NCBI GenBank assembly: GCA_903854805.1
Contig: CAINXK010000365.1
Span: 1-17,383, forward strand
Reading direction: 5' to 3'
Origin: an uncultured Anaerolineae bacterium
GTDB lineage: Bacteria > Chloroflexota > Anaerolineae > Anaerolineales > Villigracilaceae
DNA: 17,383 nt
Below, in pieces: positions 1 through 7,767 of the stretch. Positions within the stretch are counted from its first letter, which is position 1, and every line of letters begins with the position of its first letter. A program made the position numbers and the translations under genes. The notes below the pieces were generated by a model that made no database searches, had not been told where the DNA came from, and was given only the letters and a program-made list of their open reading frames with translations.

Positions 1-351
1 TCCATAAAGATACAGATACATGGCCCCAGGGCCGTACCGGCAGCTGACCTTATCAGGAATGACAACCCCGCGCAAGATGGCAGATGTTGGAATCGGGCTG
101 GCGGTTGGCTGCGGGGTGATGGTGGCACTGGGAAGTGCTGTGGGTGTGGGGGTTAGGGGTTCAGCCAGGGTAGGGCTCGGATCGGGTGTTCGGGTTGCAG
201 TGGGCGCCGGGCTGGCTGGCAGTGTTTGGGTATTTTGTTCAGTGGCCTCAGGTGGAGCAACTGTCAGGCGGGATTCGATTTCTGTTGTGGCACAGGCATG
301 CAGCCAAAAACCTGTACTGACCAGCAATAGGACTATTCTTTTACTATTCAT
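1..351 (-). CDS. Lipoprotein with Pro/Thr-rich linker and SH3-like domain start (3' end outside window)
   Basis: Read on the minus strand, an ATG at 351 opens a frame of 117 codons that runs off the left edge without a stop. GAGG lies 5 bases before the ATG. Residues 1-20 are a lipoprotein signal (MNSKR, hydrophobic core, then LHAC lipobox with Cys20), so the mature protein should be lipid-anchored outside the membrane. Residues about 30-90 are a Pro/Thr/Ala-rich extended linker. From about residue 95 the chain becomes globular, and the motif VSCRYGPGAMYLYLYG resembles the start of a bacterial SH3 domain (usually 'NVRxGPGxxY'). Such SH3 lipoproteins are common in Chloroflexota; the exact role is unknown. 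A Gly/Val-rich reading frame on the opposite strand here is only the antisense of this linker. Confidence 0.75.
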   Translation of the reverse strand, partial: MNSKRIVLLLVSTGFWLHACATTEIESRLTVAPPEATEQNTQTLPASPAPTATRTPDPSPTLAEPLTPTPTALPSATITPQPTASPIPTSAILRGVVIPDKVSCRYGPGAMYLYLYG

Positions 352-412
352 CAAACCTCAATCAAATGACATACCATTAAAAAATACGCTTTTACTCACT
401 GCTAGCCAGGTT

Positions 413-544
413 TTTGCTTTTCGCCATGCTGATTTTTGCTGCGCGGTAAGTGGATACTTGGAGCGGAAATCACGCTCCAAGTATCCACAAAAAGCCTCTT
501 TATCCCTGTACACTCACAAGGCACCCTGTACGGGGGGAGCCAAC
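413..544 (+). repeat. Interspersed structured repeat, copy A (about 132 bp)
   Basis: This copy shares blocks with the minus-strand sequence at 2708-2574: TTTGCTTTYCGCC at the start, an exact 18-mer CTGATTTTTGCTGCGCGG (429-446), CCACAAAAA-CCTCTTTWTCCCTGT (485 onward), and GGGAGCCAAC at the end (535-544). Between the conserved flanks lies a perfect 16-bp stem (450-465 with 473-488) closed by a 7-base loop. The core sequence is unrelated to that of copy B. Copy A also carries about 20 extra bases containing a second CACCCTGTAC-like unit near 510-530. The gap 352-686 holds no gene that I can support; this element fills much of it. Confidence 0.7.
450..488. other. Perfect 16-bp stem-loop inside repeat copy A
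   Basis: GTGGATACTTGGAGCG (450-465) is exactly complementary to 473-488, with the loop GAAATCA. No T-run follows on either strand, so it is not a typical intrinsic terminator. It is the variable core of the repeat. Confidence 0.8.
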
Positions 545-686
545 GCTATTAAGCATAGAAGGCATGCTTGAGCAAATCCGGCAGATGGAACACTTCCAGA
601 TAGAGGGGAATAATTTTTAGTGGGTACGCTGGTTAATATCCGCATCTGGATGCCGGCGAGTAGAACCAAAAAACAAGTTTCTGACT

Positions 687-1469
687 CTATTTCGCTTTGT
701 TAGGGTCCACAGTCAGCGGAAACCAGGCTGGTTTCATGGCAGTCACCCAGGCAGTTTCATCCTGTCCATAGTCTTCACCACCTGGTTTTCGATGAACGCT
801 GCCATTCGTTAATAGAAAGCGTTCAAAGTCATTCTTTGGAATTGGCATGGCCGCGCTGACTGGCGGCTGCGCTGAATACAATAGTTGCAGATAACTTTGC
901 GAGCCAAACTGCCTGGAAAGGATGCTCTCGGCACGATGGCCAAAATCATGCACCATCTCTTTGACACTGCGTTCATAGTTGTAACCCATGATCACGAAAC
1001 GGCGGCAGTTGGCTTCAATCCCCGGGCCATTGCACCAGAAGGCTGATTCCCCGACCATGCGGCTTTCGTAAAAGCCGAAATACGGGCCGCCAAACATCCA
1101 GACTTCGTCGATTTCATGGTCAATCACCTGCTGGACAAGATTGAAATCCTGAATAATGCGCTGATAATCTGCCAGCATATAATTCCCATGCGGGTCACGG
1201 AAGGCCTTGGTATCATCGGACCTGGCCTGGGCCCAGGTCAAATTATTATATTGGCGGCCATCCAACAGCAGCGGGTATTTCGCCACATGCAGCGTGTTTA
1301 CCAGCTGGTAAACCAGCGTATTTTTACTTGCCTGCCGCATGGCAGCGATGTATTGCTCGATCAGGATCTGGCAGCGAAACCAGGCATCTGGTACGGCAGA
1401 TGGGCGGAAATCAATTGCCAACACCTTCGGAGCCATTATTAACTTTGGGGCACGTCTAAAATCCGGCAT
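687..1469 (-). CDS. Conserved protein of unknown function with HxxxHxxE motif
   Basis: A 260-residue protein. AGGGAGG lies 6 bases before the ATG at 1469, which fixes the start. There is no signal peptide or membrane segment. Residues about 120-150 are the most distinctive (DEVWMFGGPYFGFYES, then ESAFWCNGPG), and RRFVIMGYNYERSV follows. At 174-181 is HDFGHRAE, i.e. H-x3-H-x2-E, which could bind a metal, but I do not recognise a characterised family. I recall similar proteins as hypothetical in Chloroflexota and some fungi; that is memory, not a search result. It lies 119 bp downstream of an ATP-grasp gene on the same strand. A possible promoter (TTGTAG, 17-bp spacer, TTATAT) sits just upstream of the ribosome site, but this is weak. 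Confidence 0.75.
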   Translation of the reverse strand: MPDFRRAPKLIMAPKVLAIDFRPSAVPDAWFRCQILIEQYIAAMRQASKNTLVYQLVNTLHVAKYPLLLDGRQYNNLTWAQARSDDTKAFRDPHGNYMLADYQRIIQDFNLVQQVIDHEIDEVWMFGGPYFGFYESRMVGESAFWCNGPGIEANCRRFVIMGYNYERSVKEMVHDFGHRAESILSRQFGSQSYLQLLYSAQPPVSAAMPIPKNDFERFLLTNGSVHRKPGGEDYGQDETAWVTAMKPAWFPLTVDPNKAK

Positions 1470-1588
1470 AACAGCCTCCCTGTTTTATATAATAAATAGC
1501 GGCAAATTACTACAATATATTCTAGCACGCCAACCCACCCAAGGAAATAGTACTGTCAGTGTGAAACTTTGAAAAGCCAACCAATTCT

Positions 1589-2479
1589 TCAACTTTGTCT
1601 TTTGATCAGCGAGGCCAGGCTCTGGCAAATCTTTTCCACGACTGTGTCAGGAACACCATCCATAGCCTTGGATTGGAGCCGCATATCAATCTGATCATTA
1701 ACATAATCGATGACCACCCACTGCTGCTCGGAACTAAAAGCAATTTCGGTCGAGAAAAAACCCAAACGGCACAAAACCGCGATGCGCGCAGTGATGTCGC
1801 GAAGCATGTCCAGCCCAAAATCGGTTTCATCTTGAGTGCTTATGCACTGATAGATATGCGTATTGGTATCCCACCAACATGGGTAAAGTTGGCCATCACA
1901 GTAGATGACCCGGAACCACGCGTCGCGCCCATTCAGTTTCTGTGGGGTGATGGTTTTTTGCAACAAATACTTCAAGTGAGGGAATTCTGTGCGCTGGGCC
2001 ATGACCTGTTCGAAAGAGGTGGCTGCCATAACAACACCCTGGCCGCCGCCACCGTAACTTGGTTTGATCACGAAGTCACCACCTAAATTACTGAGATCGA
2101 TGGCCGGAAGATAAGGTTGTTCACTGCAAGGAGGCAGAATGATCGTAAAGGGAGTAAACAGCCCGGCGCTGATCAACTCAACGTGCATGGTGGCCTTGTC
2201 TTCAGCCCAATCGGCCACGTCTTTTGGATTGATCTGATAAGCCATATTTTCTTTTGCCCATTTTTGAACCGGTCCGTAGGGTGCTTCATGCTCGGTCCGA
2301 TCAAGAAAGGCAGAGAACCTGAGCCGCCCGGCTTCCAACTCGGAAAGCACTGCGCTCAGAGATTCTGGGGTAACTTGCAGAACAGACATGCCCAGCGCCT
2401 GACAGGCAGATTCAAGCAGGCGCACAAAATCAGCGTCAAATTCCCAACACCAGGTAACACAAAAGTCATAATGATTCAT
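1589..2479 (-). CDS. ATP-grasp domain protein
   Basis: A 296-residue protein with an ATP-grasp fold. VIKPSYGGGGQGVV (137-150) contains the conserved Lys139 and glycine-rich ATP loop. LLQKTITP (172-179) is the adenine-side strand. Glu245, Asp258 and Asn261 (in TEIAF...VIDYVND) match the metal ligands of the family. ATP-grasp enzymes join a carboxylate to an amine or thiol through an acyl-phosphate; the substrate here is not evident. The N-terminal part (1-100) is the pre-ATP-grasp region with DKATMH at 94-99. The ATG at 2479 has only a weak upstream GGTGA. Neighbours are the HxxxHxxE protein downstream and an MFS transporter upstream, so synthesis or tailoring of a small peptide-like product is conceivable but unproven. 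Confidence 0.8.
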   Translation of the reverse strand: MNHYDFCVTWCWEFDADFVRLLESACQALGMSVLQVTPESLSAVLSELEAGRLRFSAFLDRTEHEAPYGPVQKWAKENMAYQINPKDVADWAEDKATMHVELISAGLFTPFTIILPPCSEQPYLPAIDLSNLGGDFVIKPSYGGGGQGVVMAATSFEQVMAQRTEFPHLKYLLQKTITPQKLNGRDAWFRVIYCDGQLYPCWWDTNTHIYQCISTQDETDFGLDMLRDITARIAVLCRLGFFSTEIAFSSEQQWVVIDYVNDQIDMRLQSKAMDGVPDTVVEKICQSLASLIKRQS

Positions 2480-2573
2480 TTTGGAGATTTTATCACCAGG
2501 TTTTCTATACCCAACCTTGATATTTGCGATTATCCGAATTTATAATAACACACGAGACAAGCCACACTACAAA

Positions 2574-2708
2574 GTTGGCTCCCTGGCACAGGGAAAAAGA
2601 GGTTTTTGTGGGTGCTAAAGCGAAAATCGCGCTTCAACAATCCCGATGCCGGGCAAACCATTGGTTAGCACTCGCCGCGCAGCAAAAATCAGGTTGGCGG
2701 AAAGCAAA
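2574..2708 (-). repeat. Interspersed structured repeat, copy B (about 135 bp)
   Basis: Minus-strand copy of the element at 413-544, with the same opening, 18-mer and closing blocks, but a different core. Read on the minus strand the core can fold as a three-way junction. GTGCTAA pairs with TTAGCAC as the closing stem. Inside are CAAT-N6-CCCG-GCAT-CGGG-ATTG and AAGCG-N7-CGCTT. A further short hairpin CCCTG-TGC-CAGGG directly precedes the final AGCCAAC. The element occupies half of the 280-bp gap between the MFS and ATP-grasp genes; nothing else is evident there. Confidence 0.7.
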
Positions 2709-2759
2709 GCCGAGGGGCCGGTCAGAAAAAACTCGAATTTTCATGGTCCCAAGCTGTTA

Positions 2760-4094
2760 TTAGACCTGGGATGAGCCCACCGTATTGATCCGGCTATCAG
2801 GACCCTGTCTCGTAAGGCTGCGGATCAACCTTACAAAGAATAGGGCTGCCACAATCCGTCCGATCGCAGAGACCAAAAACAACCAGGTATAACCCAACCA
2901 CAGGATGATGCTGCTGCCCAAGACAGCCCCTGCTCCAAGTGCCACCGTTACAACAATTTGAAAAATGGCGGAGTAACGCGCCCGCTGCAGATCGGGCGTT
3001 AATTGAAGCAGGAAATTAAACGATACCAATTCAAATGCGCCCCACAAGACACCGGCCAAAATATTTAATACCACGACATGCCACAAGCGAGTGACAAATA
3101 TCCAGATCAGGGGCAGAATCGGGATTAAAAACATACAAACCATCTGTACTTTTCCGGGACCCCACCGGTCAGATAGTTCGCCAACCTTTCGCTGGATGAA
3201 TATTTTCGAAACATTCGTAGAGACTGCCGCAAGGCCCACCATGGCCGCAGTAAATTTCAAATTCTGGACCATGTAGACATTGAAAAACGGTCCGGCGACA
3301 TTGATGAAAAAATTCCAGAGCGCAGATGCCAAACAAAACGAGAGGAAGACTGGTGATGCGCGTAAATCTTTCCAGATTTCCGGCAGAGAAACTGATAGGG
3401 AACTTTGAACCGGTTGTTCAGCCTTATGATCCTTGATGCGTGAAAAGAAATACGTGGAGAGCATACCAACAACAAAAGCCAGCACCAGGGATAGCTGGTA
3501 ACCCTGAGGAGAGCCAACCCGGGTGATAAATTCACCCACAAGGTAGGTCATAATGATGCCGGCGACCACCATAACCAGGTTGCGTGCTCCAAAATATCGT
3601 CCGCGCCCGGCCATGGGCACAAGATCGCCAGTAATAGACATCCAGGCCGGGAAAGCCAGGTTCCCGACTGCGCTGCGCAGCACGGTTAGCAGGATCACAA
3701 CCCAGATGAGTGTTTGACCACTAAAACCGAAGGGCAGCAGAGCCAGCAGCAGCAGCGCAATACGCGCCAGCATACCCCCAAACCAGACAGTGATCTCTTT
3801 GCGGTGTCCAAAGCGTTCCACCAGCAGCGCGCCTGGCAGCAGGCAAGCCGCAGCTGCCAGGCTGGTCAGGGCTGTATACAAACCAACCTGCGAACTGGTC
3901 GCGCCCAGGGCCAGCAAGTAGAGGGTTAAATAATTAATTGGGATGGTATCGCTGGCGGCGGCAAATAAACCGTCAAACCAGAACATTGACAGGTTTCGGC
4001 GGCTTTCGCCTGGCAACGCCATTGCCCACTCACCGCCAGTTGTAAGCATTCCCATACGGCTGCGTACTTGCCGGTACAGCTTTGAATTCCACAT
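2760..4094 (-). CDS. MFS transporter, 12 transmembrane helices
   Basis: A 444-residue integral membrane protein of the major facilitator superfamily. About twelve hydrophobic segments are visible. The loop after helix 2 reads LVERFGHRKEI, matching the family's motif A (G-x3-D-x2-G-R-R/K), and the pattern partly recurs after helix 8 as GELSDRWGPGKVQ. The substrate cannot be told; the general type resembles drug or metabolite exporters. I prefer the ATG at 4094, which has GGTGAG 6 bases upstream. A GTG at 4106 would add four residues but lies inside that ribosome site. The gene is divergent from the ABC exporter, sharing the 4095-4359 intergenic region. A short helical N-terminus (residues 1-35) precedes helix 1. 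Confidence 0.9.
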   Translation of the reverse strand: MWNSKLYRQVRSRMGMLTTGGEWAMALPGESRRNLSMFWFDGLFAAASDTIPINYLTLYLLALGATSSQVGLYTALTSLAAAACLLPGALLVERFGHRKEITVWFGGMLARIALLLLALLPFGFSGQTLIWVVILLTVLRSAVGNLAFPAWMSITGDLVPMAGRGRYFGARNLVMVVAGIIMTYLVGEFITRVGSPQGYQLSLVLAFVVGMLSTYFFSRIKDHKAEQPVQSSLSVSLPEIWKDLRASPVFLSFCLASALWNFFINVAGPFFNVYMVQNLKFTAAMVGLAAVSTNVSKIFIQRKVGELSDRWGPGKVQMVCMFLIPILPLIWIFVTRLWHVVVLNILAGVLWGAFELVSFNFLLQLTPDLQRARYSAIFQIVVTVALGAGAVLGSSIILWLGYTWLFLVSAIGRIVAALFFVRLIRSLTRQGPDSRINTVGSSQV

Positions 4095-4298
4095 AAATAT
4101 TCTCACCAGGTAAACAAGAACGATAAATTTAATTCCAATCCTAAAACAGCAGCAGTTACTCCCAATTGGATGGCATGGATTGGCCTGGGAATGAAAAAAC
4201 TAACAGCATCCAACCCCATCATCGGATATCATTCGAAATCCAAATCCGGATGGTCAGCAACCAACAGGTTTGATAACAAGTTTACCAGAGTTGAGCTT

Positions 4299-4326
4299 CG
4301 GCTTGAGCCGGACTGGGAAGTATAAT
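4299..4326 (+). promoter_or_regulatory. Putative promoter with operator-like dyad for the ABC/sugar operon
   Basis: TATAAT at 4321-4326 is a perfect -10 box. A weak -35 (TTCGGC, 18-bp spacer) precedes it. The dyad CGGCT-TG-AGCCG (4299-4310) overlaps the -35/spacer, a usual place for a repressor. Transcription from here would begin near 4333, upstream of the TTG at 4360 and downstream of the alternative TTG at 4270. Confidence 0.4.
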
Positions 4327-4359
4327 CAGCAGAATATTAAGCATTTATTGGAGCTAATT

Positions 4360-6126
4360 TTGAAACCTTTTCAGCTAATTTTTACATACGCCAAAAAGTA
4401 CAAGCTGGCCCTTTCTGTGACTGCCAGCAGTATGCTGCTGCTGGTGGCAGCACAGCTGCTGATTCCGTGGATAGTCAAGGTCCTGGTGAGCGCAGTCACG
4501 GCGCCTGGCGCAAATATCGCCGTCATGGGCCTGGTAACACAACTGACTGTGATCGTGTTGATTGTCTTTGTGGCGCGCGCCGGTCTGCAATTTTTACGTT
4601 CCTACCTGGCCCACCTGGCGGGCTGGGGCGTGGTTGCTGATGTGCGCAAATATATTTATGAACACTTGCAACGGCTGTCTCTGCGCTATTATGAAGATAA
4701 ACAGATCGGGCAGTTAATGTCACATGTCATCAATGACACCGACCTGTTTGAGCAATTGATCGCGCATGCCCTACCAGATATCATCGTAAATGTGATCACA
4801 TTTGTGGGCGTCACGGTCGTGCTATTAAGCCTGAATTGGAAGCTGACCCTGCTCAGCACCATCCCGATCCCGCTGGTCTTGTTTTCATTGCAAATCTACG
4901 CCAAGCGCGTGCGCCCGGCCTTTCGAAACCGGCAGAAAGAATTGGGCGATCTCAACGCCATGCTGAACGATAACCTGTCCGGCATCCGCGAGATCAAAGC
5001 GTTTACACGTGAAAACGAAGAAGCCGTGCGCATCGACCAGCGCATCGACAGCTATTACAAATCCAACCTGCGCGCGCTCAAACTGATGGCAACCTTCCAG
5101 CCATTCGTGGATTTCACATCCTCACTGGGTACATTAATTGTGATCTATTTTGGCGGACAGCTGGCCCTGCAAGGCATCCTGCCGATCTCAGACCTGGTCG
5201 CTTTTTTTCTATACCTGGAAATGTTTTATACCCCGGTGCGCAACCTGTCGAGCGCCTGGGAGGCGATCCAGAGCTCGCTGGCAGGCGCCGACCGGGTGGC
5301 TGGGCTGCTGGCAGAGGATGAAGAGCCTCACACTGTTCCGGGAGCATTGGTGATATCTGGCCGGGCGCGCGGTGAAATCAACCTGAGAGATGTCAGCTTC
5401 GCTTACACTCCGGATAACCTTGTTTTGGAAAATGTCAGCCTGGATATTCCGGCGCGTTCGGTTGTTGCCCTGGTCGGACCAACCGGCGTCGGAAAATCCA
5501 CGCTCGTCAGCCTGATCCCACGCTTTTATGATGTGTCCGCAGGCACAATCACCCTGGACGGGCAAAATATTCGCGACTACACACTGGACAGCCTCAGGCA
5601 GCAAATCAGCATTGTGCTGCAGGATGTATTTCTGTTTTATGGCAGCATCCGCGAGAACATCCTGTTTGGACGTCCGGGTGCCAGCGATGCCGAAATGGTG
5701 GCCGCCGCACAGACCGCCAACGCGCATGCTTTTATTGAACAGATGCCCGAAGGTTACGATACCATGATCGGCGAGCGCGGTGTGAAGCTATCCGGAGGTC
5801 AAAAACAACGTATCTCAATCGCCCGGGCTGTATTAAAAAATGCGCCGATATTAATCCTGGATGAAGCCACATCGTCGGTAGATACAGAAACCGAACTGCT
5901 TATCCAGCAAGCCCTGGAGAGATTGATGAAAGGACGCACGACGATTATCATTGCACACCGGCTTTCCACGGTGCGCAGTGCTGACAAAATCATCGTGCTG
6001 GACGAAAAGACCATCCGCGAAGTTGGCACACACACGGAACTGCTGAAAATCAAGGATGGACTTTATCGCCGTTTGTATTCCGTGCAGCGCACCCTGGAAC
6101 CGTTAATTTCTTCAACCTTGAATTGA
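4360..6126 (+). CDS. ABC exporter, fused permease and ATPase (MsbA/LmrA type)
   Basis: A half-transporter that dimerises to export a lipid, drug or peptide using ATP. From the TTG at 4360 it has 588 residues, the usual length. GGAG lies 6 bases before this TTG and a TATAAT box lies 34 bases before it. An in-frame TTG at 4270 would give 618 residues, but it is upstream of the likely promoter and has no spaced ribosome site. Residues about 1-310 form six transmembrane helices. In the ATPase, Walker A is GPTGVGKST (373-381), the signature is LSGGQ (477-481), Walker B with the catalytic Glu is ILILDEATSSVD (about 497-508), and the switch His is 533. The Q-loop reads VLQDVFLF. It heads an operon with the kinase genes (7-bp gap). 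Export of a sugar-linked product would fit, but is inference. Confidence 0.93.
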   Translation: MKPFQLIFTYAKKYKLALSVTASSMLLLVAAQLLIPWIVKVLVSAVTAPGANIAVMGLVTQLTVIVLIVFVARAGLQFLRSYLAHLAGWGVVADVRKYIYEHLQRLSLRYYEDKQIGQLMSHVINDTDLFEQLIAHALPDIIVNVITFVGVTVVLLSLNWKLTLLSTIPIPLVLFSLQIYAKRVRPAFRNRQKELGDLNAMLNDNLSGIREIKAFTRENEEAVRIDQRIDSYYKSNLRALKLMATFQPFVDFTSSLGTLIVIYFGGQLALQGILPISDLVAFFLYLEMFYTPVRNLSSAWEAIQSSLAGADRVAGLLAEDEEPHTVPGALVISGRARGEINLRDVSFAYTPDNLVLENVSLDIPARSVVALVGPTGVGKSTLVSLIPRFYDVSAGTITLDGQNIRDYTLDSLRQQISIVLQDVFLFYGSIRENILFGRPGASDAEMVAAAQTANAHAFIEQMPEGYDTMIGERGVKLSGGQKQRISIARAVLKNAPILILDEATSSVDTETELLIQQALERLMKGRTTIIIAHRLSTVRSADKIIVLDEKTIREVGTHTELLKIKDGLYRRLYSVQRTLEPLISSTLN

Positions 6127-6133
6127 GTTCAGT

Positions 6134-6619
6134 ATGGTGATGATCAGCATGGGTGTCTCAGGTTGTGGTAAAGCCACCGTCGCAAATAAGCTGACCGGCA
6201 AGTTGGCCTGGTCATTTTACGATGCTGATAATTTTCACCCCGCAGAAAATATCGCCAAGATGAGCCAGGGCGCCCCACTGACCGATGAAGACAGGTCTGC
6301 CTGGTTTTCAGCGCTCGCAAAGCTTGCCACAGGTGCACTACAGACTAACCAGCTGGCAGGGCTTGCCTGTTCAGCGTTGAAACAGAAATACCGGCAGCAG
6401 CTGATAGATGACCCCACCCGCGTGAGGTTTGTCTACCTGAAGAACAGTCAGACTATGCTGCTGCAGCGGATGCAACCGCGCAGCAGCCATTTTATGGCGT
6501 TGGAAGAACCAGTAGATGCTCTAACACTGAATGCTGCGCTTGAACCAGATGAAATTGTAGAAAGGGTGATCGCGGAACTGCTTCCACCGGATGCCGAGGA
6601 AGAACCTTCGCAGCAGTGA
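6134..6619 (+). CDS. Gluconokinase-like P-loop protein, probably impaired
   Basis: A 161-residue protein similar to GntK, which phosphorylates D-gluconate to 6-phosphogluconate. Shared features are GVSGCGK (7-13), YDADNFHPAENIAKM, PLTDEDRSAWF, ACSALKQKYR and VRFVYLK. Two key parts are missing. Walker A reads GCGKAT, so the Mg-binding Ser/Thr after Lys13 is Ala14. The segment that normally lies between HFM and LEEP (a loop with LLxSQ, about 10 residues) is absent, giving SSHFMALEEP directly. The reading frame is otherwise intact. This suggests a dead or altered enzyme. It starts 7 bp after the ABC gene and lies 30 bp before the GHMP kinase, so it is co-transcribed. The ATG at 6134 was chosen; an ATG at 6140 is also possible. 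Confidence 0.8.
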   Translation: MVMISMGVSGCGKATVANKLTGKLAWSFYDADNFHPAENIAKMSQGAPLTDEDRSAWFSALAKLATGALQTNQLAGLACSALKQKYRQQLIDDPTRVRFVYLKNSQTMLLQRMQPRSSHFMALEEPVDALTLNAALEPDEIVERVIAELLPPDAEEEPSQQ

Positions 6620-6632
6620 CCCCGGTCACTGC
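6613..6632. promoter_or_regulatory. 20-bp near-perfect palindrome at the kinase gene junction
   Basis: GCAGTGACC (6613-6621) is exactly complementary to GGTCACTGC (6624-6632) with only CC between. It overlaps the stop codon of the gluconokinase-like gene and lies 17 bases before the GHMP kinase ATG. It could be an mRNA stem that adjusts translation or stability, or a protein-binding dyad. No T-run follows. Confidence 0.45.
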
Positions 6633-6649
6633 CAGCTATCGATAAAACC

Positions 6650-7765
6650 ATGAAAATTCGACTCAATATCCCCGGGCGAATCAATATCCTCGGCAACCCA
6701 GGCGATGCCAATGAGGGCGATTTTGGCGTGCTGTCTGCCGCCATCGAGATCCGCGCGCATGCCAGCATCGAATCTGCGAACGAGATCATCCTGGAACAGA
6801 CTGATGCTCTGACAGTCCCCGCGCATTTTCCGCATGCTGCTGCCGACCTGCCGCTGGCCTACAACGGTGAATACGACCTCTTGAAAGGGGCGATCAACCG
6901 TTTGTCGGTTTACAGCCCTGAATTTCTTCAAAAATTGAGCGAAAATGGTTTCTCGCTCAAGGTTCGAAGTGACGTTCCACGTCAGAGCGGCATGGGCGGT
7001 TCATCGTTATTGGTACTTTTGACCCTGGCTGCGCTGCGTGAGCAGTATGACCTGAACCGCCACATTCATAATGATTATGTACTTTCAGAGCTGGCCCAGC
7101 GGGTTGAAGCCAGGGAGCTGAGCATCACAGCCGGGTACGCCGATCGCTACGTCCCGCTCTTTGGCGGTCTGGCGTATGTAGATTACCGCGGCAAATTATT
7201 GCAAAACACGATCCAGAAAGAACCCTATGCCACCTACGAACGGCTGGATGCGTTTGCACCCGCACTCAGTTTTGTGGCCGTTTCAACCGGCTTGCGCCAC
7301 GATTCGGGGGATGTGCACGGAAGATTGCGCCCGCAGTACCTGCGGGAACATGCCAAATGGCAGGCAAGCGGCGGGCCAATGCCCCCCATGGTGCGGTTCA
7401 TGAGCACCGCCTGGGAATGTGCCTGGAAAGGCAAGATCGCCCTGCTAGAAAATGACCTGGCAACCTTTGGCAGCCTGATGAGCGAAAATCATCATATTGT
7501 CGATGAAATGATGCTTTACTGCGGGTTTGAAGATGGCGCAGGCTGGGCAAACAATCTTTTTATCGAAACCGCCATCAAAACCGGAGCGCTCGGCGCAAAG
7601 CTGACTGGCGCAGGGGGCGGCGGATCGGCATTTGCACTGGTTGCGCCAGGCGCTGAGGCAGACCTGGTGCGCACCTGGCAGAACCTGGCTGATGAAAACA
7701 AGCTGGCTGAAGCCCGCATCTTCAAACTGACAATTGCCCATCAGGGCCTGGTAGTGGAGAAATAA
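6650..7765 (+). CDS. GHMP-family sugar kinase (glucuronokinase-like)
   Basis: A 371-residue kinase of the galactokinase/homoserine kinase/mevalonate kinase/phosphomevalonate kinase superfamily. Motif 1 is near the N-terminus (PGRINILGNPGD, 8-19). The ATP loop is motif 2, PRQSGMGGSSLL (110-121). Motif 3 is KLTGAGGGGSAFAL (317-330). The stretch SITAGYADRYVPLFGGL (158-174) resembles the sugar-1-kinase type (glucuronokinase, L-fucose or heptose kinases). The product would be a sugar-1-phosphate, which the nucleotidyltransferase 2 bp downstream could activate. That pairing strongly supports a salvage or activation route, though the sugar itself is unknown. The ribosome site is weak (GATAAAACC before the ATG), so translation may depend on coupling to the upstream gene. 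Confidence 0.85.
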   Translation: MKIRLNIPGRINILGNPGDANEGDFGVLSAAIEIRAHASIESANEIILEQTDALTVPAHFPHAAADLPLAYNGEYDLLKGAINRLSVYSPEFLQKLSENGFSLKVRSDVPRQSGMGGSSLLVLLTLAALREQYDLNRHIHNDYVLSELAQRVEARELSITAGYADRYVPLFGGLAYVDYRGKLLQNTIQKEPYATYERLDAFAPALSFVAVSTGLRHDSGDVHGRLRPQYLREHAKWQASGGPMPPMVRFMSTAWECAWKGKIALLENDLATFGSLMSENHHIVDEMMLYCGFEDGAGWANNLFIETAIKTGALGAKLTGAGGGGSAFALVAPGAEADLVRTWQNLADENKLAEARIFKLTIAHQGLVVEK

Positions 7766-7767
7766 AC

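Noticed and set aside
450..488. Intrinsic terminator
   Set aside because: The stem is perfect but there is no T-run on either strand, and it lies within a repeat.
20..571. Plus-strand open frame of 183 codons, Gly/Val-rich
   Set aside because: It is the antisense of the Pro/Thr-rich linker of the minus-strand lipoprotein, which has a ribosome site and lipobox.
2596..2670. tRNA-like cloverleaf with a 7-bp closing stem GTGCTAA/TTAGCAC
   Set aside because: No T-loop consensus or plausible anticodon arm, and the stem belongs to the core of a repeat whose other copy folds differently.
4270..4359. TTG start at 4270 for the ABC exporter
   Set aside because: It lies upstream of the TATAAT box and lacks a spaced ribosome site, whereas the TTG at 4360 has GGAG 6 bases before it.
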